A DNA stretch of 64,000 bases from Streptomyces longhuiensis (GCF_020616555.1 NZ_CP085173.1:2418001-2482000), one strand, 5' to 3'. Numbered from the stretch's first letter, positions 36,059 to 44,629 are shown. Numbers and translations: made by a program. The notes: generated by a model from the letters alone, not told the origin.

Positions 36059-37003
36059 ATGCCCCACCCATCGCCAGGACCCGTCGCCCGCCTGCGCTCC
36101 CTGCGCTACGTCGAGCTGCTCACCCCCGCCTTCACCGAGGCCGCCGACTTCTACGAGGAGGTCTGGGGCCTGCGGACCGTCGAGGCGGAGCGCGGCGCGG
36201 CGGCCTGGCTGCGCGGCACCGGCGAGGAGCACCACGTCCTGCACCTCACCCGCGCGGACCGCACGGGACTCGGCCGGCTCGCGTTCGCCGTCGCCACGCC
36301 CGCCGAGGTCGACGAGGCGGCCCGGCGCCTGGAGGCCCGCGGGATCACCCCGGTCTTCGGCCCCGGACCGCTCGACCAGGTGGGCGGCGGCTACGGCCTG
36401 CGCTTCACCGACCCCGAACAGCGGCTCGTGGAGATCAGCGCGCAGGTCGAGGCGGTCGCGCCGCGCGGCAGGGACGCCGCCGTCCCCGTCGGCGTCACGC
36501 ACGCCGTCCTGAACACCGCCGACATCGACGCCTCCGTCGCGTTCTACTGCGACGTACTCGGCCTGCGCGTCTCCGACTGGTCCGAGCACCAGATGGCGTT
36601 CCTGCGCTGCAACGCCGACCACCACTGCATCGCGTTCAACCAGGCCGAGTGGGCTTCCCTCAACCACGTGGCGTACGAGATGAGTTCGGTCGACCACTTC
36701 ATGCGGGGCCTCGGCCGGCTCAAGCACCACGGCATCGACCCGCAGTGGGGCCCGGGCCGCCACGGCCCCGGCAACAACACCTTCTCCTACTTCACCGACC
36801 CGTCCGGGCTCGTGTGCGAGTACACGTCCGAGGTCGCGCAGATCGTCGAGGACGCGTGGATCGCGCGGGTGTGGCGCCGCGTGCCCGAGCTGTCCGACCT
36901 GTGGGGCACGGCGGGCCCGCCGTCGAAGGAGATCCGCTGTCACATGGCCGGCTCCCCGGACCCCGGCCCGCACACATCCGTCTCCCTGGAGGTCAGCGCA
37001 TGA
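36059..37003 (+). CDS. Type I extradiol (catechol 2,3-) dioxygenase, VOC superfamily
   Basis: A two-domain ring-cleavage dioxygenase (314 aa) of the catechol 2,3-dioxygenase type. The metal ligands are all present in the C-terminal domain: His148 (GVTHAVLNT), His203 (LNHVAYE) and Glu254 (CEYTSEV). The usual second-sphere residues also appear, His189 in ADHHC and His235/Tyr244 around GPGRHGPGNNTFSYF. The N-terminal domain (12-130) has lost the ligands, as is normal. It should cleave a catechol-like ring next to the hydroxyls with Fe(II) and O2. Its stop overlaps the next start (ATGA). Confidence 0.92.
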   Translation: MPHPSPGPVARLRSLRYVELLTPAFTEAADFYEEVWGLRTVEAERGAAAWLRGTGEEHHVLHLTRADRTGLGRLAFAVATPAEVDEAARRLEARGITPVFGPGPLDQVGGGYGLRFTDPEQRLVEISAQVEAVAPRGRDAAVPVGVTHAVLNTADIDASVAFYCDVLGLRVSDWSEHQMAFLRCNADHHCIAFNQAEWASLNHVAYEMSSVDHFMRGLGRLKHHGIDPQWGPGRHGPGNNTFSYFTDPSGLVCEYTSEVAQIVEDAWIARVWRRVPELSDLWGTAGPPSKEIRCHMAGSPDPGPHTSVSLEVSA

Positions 37004-37797
37004 GCACGGTACGCAAGGTGGGCCTCGTCGGCTGGGGCGCGATCGGCCGCGTCGTCGGCACCGCACTCGCCGAACAGCAGGTGCCCGGCGCCGAGTTGAC
37101 GTGCATCATCGACAACCGCCCCCTCGGCGACACGGCGCCCGCGCCCCAGCGGACCTTCGACGAGGCCCTGGAGTGCTGCGACCTGATCGTCGAGGCGGCC
37201 GGGCAGGGTGTCGTACGGGAGTGGGGTGAGCGGGTCCTCGCCTCCGGCACCGATCTGCTCGTCGCGTCGACCGGGGCGCTCACCGACGACGAGCTGTCCA
37301 AGCGGCTGCTCGCGGCGGGCCCCGGCCGGGTGTACTTCACCGGCGGTGCGGTGGGCGGGCTCGACCTTCTTCAGGCGGTGTGCTCCCTCGGCCCCCTCGA
37401 CGAGGTGCGGCTCACCACCACCAAGCTGCCGTCCACCCTCGAACAGCCTTGGATGGACGAGGAGCTGCTGTCCAGGCTGCGGACGGCGACCGGGCCCGTC
37501 GAGGTCATGTCCGGCACGGCGCGCGACATCCCCGTGAAGTTCCCCAAGTCGACGAACGTGGCCGCCTCGGTCGCCCTCGCCGTCGGCGACCTGGACGCTG
37601 TGCGGGTCCGGGTCGTCGCCGACCCCGGCGCCCGCCACACGCGGCACGTCGTCGAGGCGTCCGGCGCGCACGGCGCGTACCGCTTCGACGTCGCGCACCT
37701 GCCGGACCCGGGCAACCCCGCGACGAGCCAGGTCGTGCCGTACGCGGTGCTGCGCAGCCTGGCGGCGCTGGCCGGGCGGACGGGCCAGATCCTGTGA
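37000..37797 (+). CDS. Aspartate dehydrogenase-like NAD(P)-binding protein
   Basis: A 265-residue Rossmann-fold protein with a C-terminal aspartate dehydrogenase domain (DUF108 type, related to NadX). The nucleotide-binding loop is KVGLVGWGAIGRVVGTAL, followed by DLIVEAAGQGVVREW, TGALTDDEL, FTGGAVGGLDLLQA and, in the catalytic domain, FPKSTNVAASVALAVGD and ADPGARHTRHVVEASGA. NadX converts L-aspartate to iminoaspartate for NAD synthesis or releases ammonia. The placement here, overlapping a ring-cleavage dioxygenase and a hydrolase by 4 nt each, points to a role in the same catabolic route, perhaps on an amino or imino acid intermediate. That is inference. Confidence 0.85.
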   Translation: MSTVRKVGLVGWGAIGRVVGTALAEQQVPGAELTCIIDNRPLGDTAPAPQRTFDEALECCDLIVEAAGQGVVREWGERVLASGTDLLVASTGALTDDELSKRLLAAGPGRVYFTGGAVGGLDLLQAVCSLGPLDEVRLTTTKLPSTLEQPWMDEELLSRLRTATGPVEVMSGTARDIPVKFPKSTNVAASVALAVGDLDAVRVRVVADPGARHTRHVVEASGAHGAYRFDVAHLPDPGNPATSQVVPYAVLRSLAALAGRTGQIL

Positions 37798-38573
37798 GCG
37801 CCGTCCATGTCGAGGAGGCGGGCGATCACGGCCCCCTGCTGCTGTGCCTGCACGGCATCGGCTCCTCGTCGGCGGCGTTCGCCCCGCAGCTCGCCGAGCT
37901 GTCCGCGTACGCGCGGGTCGTGGCCTGGGACGCGCCCGGCTACGCCAAGTCGCCCGATCCTGAAGGGCCGTTGGACCTGGACGGGTTCGCGGACGCGGCC
38001 GCCGAGGTCGTCCGGGAGCGCGGCGGACGCGCGCACGTGATCGGTGTCTCCTGGGGCGGGGTGATCGCGCTGCGGCTCGCGGCCCGCCACCCGGATCTGG
38101 TCGAGTCCCTCGTCGTCGCCGACTCCAGCGCGGGCTCCGGCACCGACCCCGCCAAGGCCGAGGGCATGCGGGCGCGGGCCGCCGAGCTGGCCGAGCTCGG
38201 GCCGCGCGCCTTCGCCGAGAAGCGCGGGCCGCGGCTCGTGTCCGGCGGGGCGCCCGAGGAACTCGTACAGCGGGTCGTCGACACCATGGCCGCCTCCGTG
38301 CGGCTGCCCGGCTACGCCTACGCCGCCGAGTCCATGGCCGGTGCCGACCTGCGGCCCGAACTGCCCACGATCGCCGCGCCCACGCTCGTCCTGTGCGGCG
38401 ACCAGGACCAGGTCACCGGCGTCGAGGCCTCGCAGGTCCTCGCCGGCGCCCTCCACAAGACCGCCTACGTGATCGTCAAGGACGCCGGTCACCTGGCCAA
38501 CCAGGAACAGCCCGCGCGCTTCGACGCGTGGGTCCTGTCCCACCTCCGCATCACCGCCCGCATCCCCGAGTAG
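37794..38573 (+). CDS. Alpha/beta hydrolase (meta-cleavage-product hydrolase-like)
   Basis: A 259-residue serine hydrolase. Nucleophile Ser86 is in GVSWGG, the oxyanion loop is LHGIGSSSAAF, the acid is expected in LVLCGDQDQVTG and the catalytic His is His233 in DAGHLANQEQP. Relatives next to extradiol enzymes hydrolyse the C-C bond of ring-fission products. The start GTG 37794 overlaps the preceding stop (GTGA), indicating translational coupling; no other start has better support. Confidence 0.9.
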   Translation: MSAVHVEEAGDHGPLLLCLHGIGSSSAAFAPQLAELSAYARVVAWDAPGYAKSPDPEGPLDLDGFADAAAEVVRERGGRAHVIGVSWGGVIALRLAARHPDLVESLVVADSSAGSGTDPAKAEGMRARAAELAELGPRAFAEKRGPRLVSGGAPEELVQRVVDTMAASVRLPGYAYAAESMAGADLRPELPTIAAPTLVLCGDQDQVTGVEASQVLAGALHKTAYVIVKDAGHLANQEQPARFDAWVLSHLRITARIPE

Positions 38574-38583
38574 GAGTCCAGCC

Positions 38584-39105
38584 ATGCCTCTGACCACCAC
38601 CGACTACGACAACGGCAGCGACCTCGGCAAGTACACCGACTCGCTCATCGCCACCAAGGAGTCCCGCGTCGCGGACTTCAACACCCTCTCCTTCCAGGAG
38701 AAGGCGGGCCCGCAGTACCGCCGCGGCCAGATCCGCTACGTCGGCTCCGGCGCCACCGGCAACCACGAGAACGACTCGCGGATCCTCCCCTCCGGCGGCT
38801 TCACCTTCTCCAACATGCTGCTGCCGCCCGGCGCCGAGGGCCCCGAGCACACCCACCACGACGTCGAGGAGGCCTTCTTCGTCCTGGAGGGCCAGGTCCG
38901 CGTGGGCATCCACCGCGGCGCCGACGAGGTCGAGTACCGCACCCTCGGCTACCGCGACATGATCGTCGTCCCGGCGGGCGTGGCCCGGTCCCTGAAGAAC
39001 GAGGGCGACACCGACGCCCTGTTCTGCGTCGTCATCGGCACGCAGAAGCCGCAGGTCCCGACGTACCCGGAGCACTCGCCGATGCACGGTGTCACCCGTG
39101 ACTGA
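38584..39105 (+). CDS. Cupin-domain protein
   Basis: A single-cupin protein (173 aa). Cupin motif 1 is PEHTHHDVEEAFFVLEGQVRVG, supplying two His and one Glu metal ligand, and motif 2 is around YRDMIVVPAGVARSLKNEG, where the usual His is replaced (Ala-Arg-Ser). About 65 residues precede the barrel. Members act as small dioxygenases, isomerases or decarboxylases, or only bind ligands; the reaction here is unknown. It lies 10 nt after the hydrolase gene and overlaps the start of the first SDR. Confidence 0.87.
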   Translation: MPLTTTDYDNGSDLGKYTDSLIATKESRVADFNTLSFQEKAGPQYRRGQIRYVGSGATGNHENDSRILPSGGFTFSNMLLPPGAEGPEHTHHDVEEAFFVLEGQVRVGIHRGADEVEYRTLGYRDMIVVPAGVARSLKNEGDTDALFCVVIGTQKPQVPTYPEHSPMHGVTRD

Positions 39106-39850
39106 CCCCTCAGGGGGCGCCGGCACCGTCGTCGTCACCGGGGCGGGCCGTGGCCTGGGACTGGCCATGGCCCGCCGGGCCGCCGAGGACGGCTTCCGCG
39201 TCGTCGTCGCCGAGCTCGACACCGAGCGCGGGAACCACGCGGTCGAGGAACTGCGCGGTGACGGACTCGACGCCCACTTCGTGCGCTGCGACGTCGCCGA
39301 CCCCGAGTCGGTCGACGAACTCGCCGCCCGCGTACGGGAACTGGGTCCGCTGTACGGCCTGATCAACAACGCGGCTCTCGCCAACGGCGTCGGCGGCAAG
39401 GAGTTCCAGGACATCGACGTCGAGGTGTGGGACCGCCTGATGACGGTCAACGCCCGCAGCCCCTGGCTGGTGTCGAAGGCCCTGTACCCGCTCTTCGGCT
39501 CGCCGGGCCGGATCGTGAACGTCGCCTCGGACGCCGCGCTCTACGGCTCGCCCCGCCTCGCCCACTACATCGCCTCGAAGGGCGCGGTCATCGCCCTGAC
39601 CCGGGCGATGGCCAGGGAACTCGGCGACAAGGGCATCACCGTCAACGCGGTCGCGCCCGGCCTCACCGAGTGCGAGGCCACCGAGACCGTCCCCGAGGAA
39701 CGGCACGAGCTGTACCGCTCGGGCCGGGCCATCTCGCGGCCGCAGGAGCCCGGCGACCTCATCGGTCTCGTCGCCTTCCTGCTCGGCGAGGAGTCCCGCT
39801 ATCTCACCGGACAAGTGATCGCCGTCAACGGCGGCTTCACGATGAACTGA
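39098..39850 (+). CDS. Short-chain dehydrogenase/reductase, catalytically complete
   Basis: A classical SDR (250 aa) with cofactor motif VVVTGAGRGLGLAMA, NNAA after strand 4, and the full active site Ser144 (NVASDAAL), Tyr157 and Lys161 (HYIASKGAV). The C-terminus GQVIAVNGGFTMN is typical of FabG-like members. In this operon it could oxidise a cis-diol or hydroxy intermediate to the catechol or ketone. The GTG at 39098 overlaps the cupin stop; an in-frame GTG at 39089 is an alternative, and neither has a clear ribosome site, so coupling is likely. Confidence 0.9.
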   Translation: MTDPSGGAGTVVVTGAGRGLGLAMARRAAEDGFRVVVAELDTERGNHAVEELRGDGLDAHFVRCDVADPESVDELAARVRELGPLYGLINNAALANGVGGKEFQDIDVEVWDRLMTVNARSPWLVSKALYPLFGSPGRIVNVASDAALYGSPRLAHYIASKGAVIALTRAMARELGDKGITVNAVAPGLTECEATETVPEERHELYRSGRAISRPQEPGDLIGLVAFLLGEESRYLTGQVIAVNGGFTMN

Positions 39851-40004
39851 TCTACACCACAGGAGCGCAGAGTTGTGCCTCCTCCCCCTCGCGAGCGAGG
39901 CGGCTCCTCGTCCGGGATCCAGATCCCTCATGACGGCCGAGCCCTGACCGCCGCCGAGGCCGAGTGGCAACGTACTGCGGCGCTCCGCGCCTTGAAGGAG
40001 AATC

Positions 40005-40787
40005 ATGGATCTGGGCCTCGCCGACCGGACCGTCCTGGTCACCGGCGGCAGCTCGGGCGTCGGCCTGGCCACGGTCCGCGCCCTGCTGGACGAGGGCGCG
40101 CGCGTCGCGACCTGCGGCCGTGACGCCGACCGCCTCTCGAAGGCGGCGGCGCGCCTCGGCAGCGACCGTCTCCTGACCGGCGTCTGCGACGTGCGGGACG
40201 CGACGGCCGTACGGGACTTCGTCCGGCATGCGGCCGACACCTTCGGGGGCCTCGACGGGCTCGTCAACAACGCGGGCCAGTCCCGCATGAAGAGTCTCGA
40301 CGAGTCGACCGCCGAGGACTGGCGCGACGAACTGGAGCTGAAGTTCTCCGGCGTCCTCAACCCGCTGCACGCCGCCCGCGCCCACCTCGCCGCGTCCGAC
40401 GCCGCCTCCGTCGTGAACGTCAACGCCGTCCTGGCCAAGCAGCCGGAGACCCGGCTGATCACGACGAGCGCCGCCCGCGCCGGCATCCTCAACCTCTCCA
40501 AGTCTCTCGCCACCGAGCTCGCCCCCGAGGGGATCCGCGTCAACTCGGTCTGCCTCGGCCTCGTCGACACCGGCCAGTGGACCCGCCGGCACGCCGCCGC
40601 GGAGTCCGGGCTCTCCTACGAGGACTGGCAGGCGGAACTCGCCACCGACCGCGGGATCGCGCTCGGGCGGCTCGGCCGGGCCGAGGAGGTCGCGTACGCG
40701 ATCGTCGCGCTGCTCTCGCCGCGAGCCTCGTACATCACCGGAACCAGCATCGACGTCTGCGGCGGAGTCGGCCGCTCCATCCTCTGA
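40005..40787 (+). CDS. SDR-family protein with replaced catalytic triad
   Basis: A 260-residue SDR with an intact Rossmann loop (VLVTGGSSGVGLATV), NNAG motif and a normal C-terminal TGTSIDVCGGVGRS. At the active site the expected Tyr-x3-Lys is Thr154-Ser-Ala-Ala-Arg158 (TTSAARAG) and the expected Ser falls at Asn140 (VVNVNAV). The fold is kept but the canonical proton relay is missing, so chemistry other than simple dehydrogenation, or a non-catalytic role, is possible. ATG 40005 has AAGGAG upstream. A 154-nt spacer separates it from the first SDR. Confidence 0.9.
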   Translation: MDLGLADRTVLVTGGSSGVGLATVRALLDEGARVATCGRDADRLSKAAARLGSDRLLTGVCDVRDATAVRDFVRHAADTFGGLDGLVNNAGQSRMKSLDESTAEDWRDELELKFSGVLNPLHAARAHLAASDAASVVNVNAVLAKQPETRLITTSAARAGILNLSKSLATELAPEGIRVNSVCLGLVDTGQWTRRHAAAESGLSYEDWQAELATDRGIALGRLGRAEEVAYAIVALLSPRASYITGTSIDVCGGVGRSIL

Positions 40788-40797
40788 GGAGACCACC

Positions 40798-42426
40798 ATG
40801 CGTTACGACACCGGAGGCGATCTCCTCGTCGCCGTTCTGCGGGAACTGGGCATCGACACGGTCTTCGGGATCGTCAGTGTGCACAACCTGCCGCTCGTCG
40901 AGGCCGTCGACCGCGAGCTGCGGTTCGTGCCCGTGCGCCACGAGGCGTCCGCCGTCAACGCGGCCGACGCCTACGGCAGGGCCCGCGGCACGCTCGGCTG
41001 CGCCCTCACGTCGACCGGGACGGGCGCGGGCAACGCGGCCGGCTCCCTGATCGAGGCGCTGGCGTCCGGCACCTCCGTCCTGCACATCACCGGGCAGGTC
41101 GAGTCGGAGTTCCTGGGCAGCGGCCGCGGTTTCATCCACGAGACCAAGGACCAGCTGGGCATGCTGACGGCGGTCTCCAAGTACGCCGCGACCGTGCCGT
41201 CCGCCGACGGGGCGGGCCGCATCCTGCGCGAGGCGGCCCGTGCCGCGCTCACGGCGCCGGGCGGCCCGGCGAGCGTGGAGTGGCCGGTCGACCTCCAGTA
41301 CGCGGCCCAGACCGACACCGCCGCGGAGGAGTTCGAGGAGACCGCCGTGCCCGCGCCCGGTGCCGACGAGCTCGCCGCCGCGGGGGCCCTGCTGGCCTCG
41401 GCCCGGCGCCCGGTGATCTGGGCCGGTGGCGGTGCCACGCGCGCCCGTGTCCAGCTCGCGGACCTGCTCGCCGCGACCGGCGCCGCTCTCCTGACGTCCA
41501 ACTCCGGGCGCGGCGCCGTCCCCGAGGACCACCCGCAGGTCGTCGGCAACTTCGCGACGACGCCGGCCGGGCGCGCCCTGCTCGCCGACGCCGACGTGCT
41601 GGTCACGATCGGCACCCACTTCCGGTCCAACGAGACCGCCGACTACGGCCTCCAGCTCCCCGCCGCGCACATCCAGATCGACCTGGACGCGGACGCGCTC
41701 GGCCGTGTGTACCCGGCCCCGCACGCGCTGCACGGCGACGCCGCCGACGTACTGGAGCGGCTGCTCCCGTACGCGAGGCCCGCCGAGCCGGGCTGGACGG
41801 CGCGGGTCACCGCGGTCCGCGACGAAGTGCGCGCCACCCTGCACGACAACATCGGCCCGCAGGCCGCCATCTGCGACGCGATCCGGGCCGCGCTCCCCCG
41901 CGAGGCAGTCGTCGCCCGCGACGTCACCATCCCGTCGAGCAGCTGGGGCAACCGCCTCCTCGACATGTACGACCCGCGCGACAACGTCTTCCCGCGCGGC
42001 GGCGGCATCGGGCAGGGCCTCGGCATGGGCATCGGGGCCGCGCTCGCCCGGCCCGACGCGCCCACGGTCGTCATCGCCGGTGACGGCGGGCTCGCCGTGC
42101 ACCTCGGCGAACTGCTCACCCTCGCCCAGGAGCGCCCGCGCCTGACCCTCCTCGTGTTCAACGACGGCGGCTACGGCGTCCTGCGCAACATGCAGGACCG
42201 CCACAGCGACCGCCGCTCGGGTGTCGACCTCGCCACACCCGACTTCGAACTCCTCGCCCGGGCCTGCGGGTTGCCGTATCTGCGGATCGCCGCAGCCGAG
42301 CACGCGGAGCCCGTCGTCGCCGAGGCCGTCGCCTCCGACGGGCCGACGCTCGTCGAGGTCGATCTCGCGGCGCTCGGCCCGATGAAGAACCCGTTCACCC
42401 CGCCCGTGAAGATCCCCACCGCGTAG
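40798..42426 (+). CDS. Thiamine diphosphate-dependent enzyme (acetolactate synthase / benzoylformate decarboxylase-like)
   Basis: A 542-residue ThDP enzyme with the three-domain plan of the POX/ALS family. The ylide-forming Glu49 is in PVRHEASAVNAADAYGR, the central domain runs about 190-320, and the ThDP-Mg motif starts at about 428 (GDGGLAVHLGELLTLAQ) and ends NDGGYG near 457. Members decarboxylate 2-keto acids or cleave C-C bonds next to a carbonyl. In the operon it could act on a 2-oxo acid made after ring fission. It starts 10 nt after the second SDR. Confidence 0.9.
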   Translation: MRYDTGGDLLVAVLRELGIDTVFGIVSVHNLPLVEAVDRELRFVPVRHEASAVNAADAYGRARGTLGCALTSTGTGAGNAAGSLIEALASGTSVLHITGQVESEFLGSGRGFIHETKDQLGMLTAVSKYAATVPSADGAGRILREAARAALTAPGGPASVEWPVDLQYAAQTDTAAEEFEETAVPAPGADELAAAGALLASARRPVIWAGGGATRARVQLADLLAATGAALLTSNSGRGAVPEDHPQVVGNFATTPAGRALLADADVLVTIGTHFRSNETADYGLQLPAAHIQIDLDADALGRVYPAPHALHGDAADVLERLLPYARPAEPGWTARVTAVRDEVRATLHDNIGPQAAICDAIRAALPREAVVARDVTIPSSSWGNRLLDMYDPRDNVFPRGGGIGQGLGMGIGAALARPDAPTVVIAGDGGLAVHLGELLTLAQERPRLTLLVFNDGGYGVLRNMQDRHSDRRSGVDLATPDFELLARACGLPYLRIAAAEHAEPVVAEAVASDGPTLVEVDLAALGPMKNPFTPPVKIPTA

Positions 42427-42441
42427 GGAGGCCCCGCAGCC

Positions 42442-43386
42442 ATGACCGCAACCGACGAGACCCTCCTGGACCTCCTCGTACACCGCATGACCTGGGAGGC
42501 CGACGGCGTCCTCTCCGTCGAACTGACCCACCCGGACGGCAAGCCCCTGCCCGCCTGGGAGCCCGGCGCGCACCTCGACGTCCACGTGGGCGGGCAGGTC
42601 CGCCAGTACAGCCTGTGCTCGGACCCGCGCACCCCGGCGTCGTACCGCATCGGCGTCCTCAACGAGCCTTCGTCACGCGGGGGTTCGCGCCATGTGCACA
42701 CGAAGCTGCGCCCCGGCGGGCGGGTCACGGTGTCGGCGCCGCGCAACCACTTCGCGCTGGAGGACGCGCCGGGCTACGTCTTCGTCGCGGGCGGCATCGG
42801 TGTGACGCCGATCCTCGCGATGGCCCGCGAGGCCGCGCGCCGGGGCGCCGAGTGGCGCATGGTGTACGGCGGCCGCAGCCGTGGGTCGATGGCGTTCGTC
42901 GACGAACTCACCGCGCTGGGCGGTGATCTCACGGTGGTGCCGCAGGACGAGCAGGGTCATATCGACCTCGCGTCCACGCTCGCCGGGCTGCCGGCCGGGA
43001 CGCTCGTCTACTGCTGCGGTCCCGAGCCGCTGCTCGCCGCCATCGAGGCCCTCTGCCCGGCGGACCGGCTGCGCGTCGAGCGGTTCGCGGCCCCGGTCGT
43101 CGAGCGGTCCACGGACGACGAGGGCTTCGAGGTCGAGTGCCGCGCCTCCGGGCTCACGCTCACCGTCGGCGCCGACACGTCGATCCTGGAGGCGGCGGAG
43201 GCGGCCGGCCTGGACGTGGCCAGCTCCTGCCGCGACGGGATCTGCGGGTCCTGCGAGACCCGGGTGCTCGACGGCACGCCCGACCACCGCGACTTCCTGC
43301 TCTCCGACGCCGAACGGGCCGCGGGCGCCTCGATGATGATCTGCGTCTCGCGCTGCGCCTCCGGCCGTCTGGCCCTCGACCTGTAA
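42442..43386 (+). CDS. PDR/VanB-family oxidoreductase (FMN, NADH, 2Fe-2S)
   Basis: An electron-transfer reductase (314 aa) for a Rieske oxygenase. The flavin domain has RQYSLCSDP, the NAD domain FVAGGIGVTPILAMAREA and YCCGPEPLLAAIE, and the C-terminal plant-type ferredoxin carries CRDGICGSCETRVLDG plus a distal Cys (MMICVSRC). This layout is that of phthalate dioxygenase reductase and VanB. The oxygenase it should serve is encoded 250 nt downstream, with only the 74-residue protein gene between. Confidence 0.93.
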   Translation: MTATDETLLDLLVHRMTWEADGVLSVELTHPDGKPLPAWEPGAHLDVHVGGQVRQYSLCSDPRTPASYRIGVLNEPSSRGGSRHVHTKLRPGGRVTVSAPRNHFALEDAPGYVFVAGGIGVTPILAMAREAARRGAEWRMVYGGRSRGSMAFVDELTALGGDLTVVPQDEQGHIDLASTLAGLPAGTLVYCCGPEPLLAAIEALCPADRLRVERFAAPVVERSTDDEGFEVECRASGLTLTVGADTSILEAAEAAGLDVASSCRDGICGSCETRVLDGTPDHRDFLLSDAERAAGASMMICVSRCASGRLALDL

Positions 43387-43406
43387 CCCCTTCCCTGGAG
43401 GCACGT

Positions 43407-43631
43407 GTGACCACCACCTGGCCGTACCTGAACGTCCACCAGTCCCGTACGCACGAACCCACCCCCTACGAGTACAAGCTGGCCGCCACCCTCGAAGAGG
43501 TCTTCACCAAGGACGGCCACGAACTCGCCGACGTCATCCGTGGGCTGAACGCCCGCCAGGTCCACGCCCCCGACGGCGCCCCGTGGACCGAGGACTCGTT
43601 CCGCGCCGAGATGCACCGACTGGGAGCGTGA
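43407..43631 (+). CDS. Small conserved protein resembling the recombinase-like helix-turn-helix family
   Basis: A 74-residue protein starting at GTG 43407 with GGAGGCAC upstream. The sequence includes PYEYKLAATLEEVF, KDGHELADVIRGLNARQVHAPDG and TEDSFRAEMHRLGA. The last part resembles the HTH of phage-type recombinases (the lnxrgirtprGkpWs pattern), but there is no catalytic domain. From memory, similar small proteins are annotated next to Rieske oxygenase genes in proteobacterial catabolic clusters. Its position between reductase and oxygenase, within 6 nt of the latter, suggests an accessory or regulatory part in the oxygenase system; the function is unknown. Confidence 0.8.
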   Translation: MTTTWPYLNVHQSRTHEPTPYEYKLAATLEEVFTKDGHELADVIRGLNARQVHAPDGAPWTEDSFRAEMHRLGA

Positions 43632-43636
43632 TCCCG

Positions 43637-44629
43637 ATGACCGCCGACCACATCTACGCGACGGGCCTGCGCAACCAGTGGCACCCCGTCGTCCCGTCCT
43701 CGTTCGTCGCGCCCGGCGCCATGCGCAAGGTGACCGCGCTCGGCGAGCAGTGGCTCCTGTTCCGCCGCTCCGACGGCACGCTGTCCATGCTCGCGGACCG
43801 CTGCCCGCACCGCGGCGCGCCCCTGTCGCTCGGCAAACACCTCGGGGACCGGGTGGCGTGCTGGTACCACGGCGTCGAGGTCGAGGGTGACGGGACCGTC
43901 TCCTCGGTGCCCGGCCTGCCCGGCTGCAACCTGGAGGGCAAGAAGCTCGTCAGGTCGCTGCCCGTGCGCGAGGTCGGCGGCGCGATCCTCGCCTACTTCG
44001 GCGACGAACAGCACCCGGAACCGGCCGAGTTGACGCTCCCCGAGCCGCTCACCGAACCCGGCACCGACGCGATCCTGTGCTACGCGGAGTGGGAGGTGCC
44101 GTGGCGCTACGCCGTCGAGAACCTCCTCGACCCGATGCACGGCGCCTTCCTGCACCACGACTCGCACACCATGTACGACGGTGACACGACGGCCAAGTTC
44201 CGCATCCGCGAGACGGACCGGGGCTACTTCTTCGAGAAGACCGACCAGCGGGGCGTCAACTTCGACTGGGTCGAGCTGTGCCACACCGGCATCGACTGGG
44301 TCGACCTGTCCATCCCGTACCCGCCGTCGGCCGGTCCCGGCGGTCCGTTCGGGATCGTCGGCATGGTCTGCCCGGTCGACGAGCAGCGCTGCGGTGTCTT
44401 CTTCTGGCGCTACCGCCGGGTCGAGGGCTGGCAGCGTGACACCTGGCGCTTCCTCTACAAGACCCTCATCGAGGAGCGCCACTGGGAGGTGCTCGAGCAG
44501 GACCGCGTGATGCTGGAGGCCATGCCCGCGGACGCCGACCAGCGCGAGAACCTCTACCAGCACGACCTGGGAGTGGTGCGCCTGCGCCGCATGTACCGGG
44601 CCGCCGCCGCGGAGCAGGCGTCTGCATGA
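43637..44629 (+). CDS. Rieske non-heme iron oxygenase, alpha subunit
   Basis: The terminal oxygenase (330 aa) of a two-component system with the VanB-type reductase. The Rieske cluster ligands are Cys56-x-His58 (CPHRG) and Cys75-x2-His78 (CWYHG). The mononuclear iron site shows Asn162, Asp165, His168 and His173 in VENLLDPMHGAFLHHDSH. The short length and the lack of a beta subunit gene place it with the VanA/dicamba/phthalate-type alpha-only oxygenases, which demethylate or hydroxylate aromatics. ATG 43637 is preferred; an in-frame GTG at 43628 overlaps the upstream gene. It overlaps the MFS gene by 4 nt. Confidence 0.92.
   Translation: MTADHIYATGLRNQWHPVVPSSFVAPGAMRKVTALGEQWLLFRRSDGTLSMLADRCPHRGAPLSLGKHLGDRVACWYHGVEVEGDGTVSSVPGLPGCNLEGKKLVRSLPVREVGGAILAYFGDEQHPEPAELTLPEPLTEPGTDAILCYAEWEVPWRYAVENLLDPMHGAFLHHDSHTMYDGDTTAKFRIRETDRGYFFEKTDQRGVNFDWVELCHTGIDWVDLSIPYPPSAGPGGPFGIVGMVCPVDEQRCGVFFWRYRRVEGWQRDTWRFLYKTLIEERHWEVLEQDRVMLEAMPADADQRENLYQHDLGVVRLRRMYRAAAAEQASA

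Noticed and set aside
34465..37797. 1110-codon plus-strand ORF that ends with the aspartate dehydrogenase-like sequence
   Set aside because: Only its last 265 codons are real; the first part is an out-of-frame Arg/Pro-rich reading of the aldehyde dehydrogenase and extradiol genes. The true start is ATG 37000.
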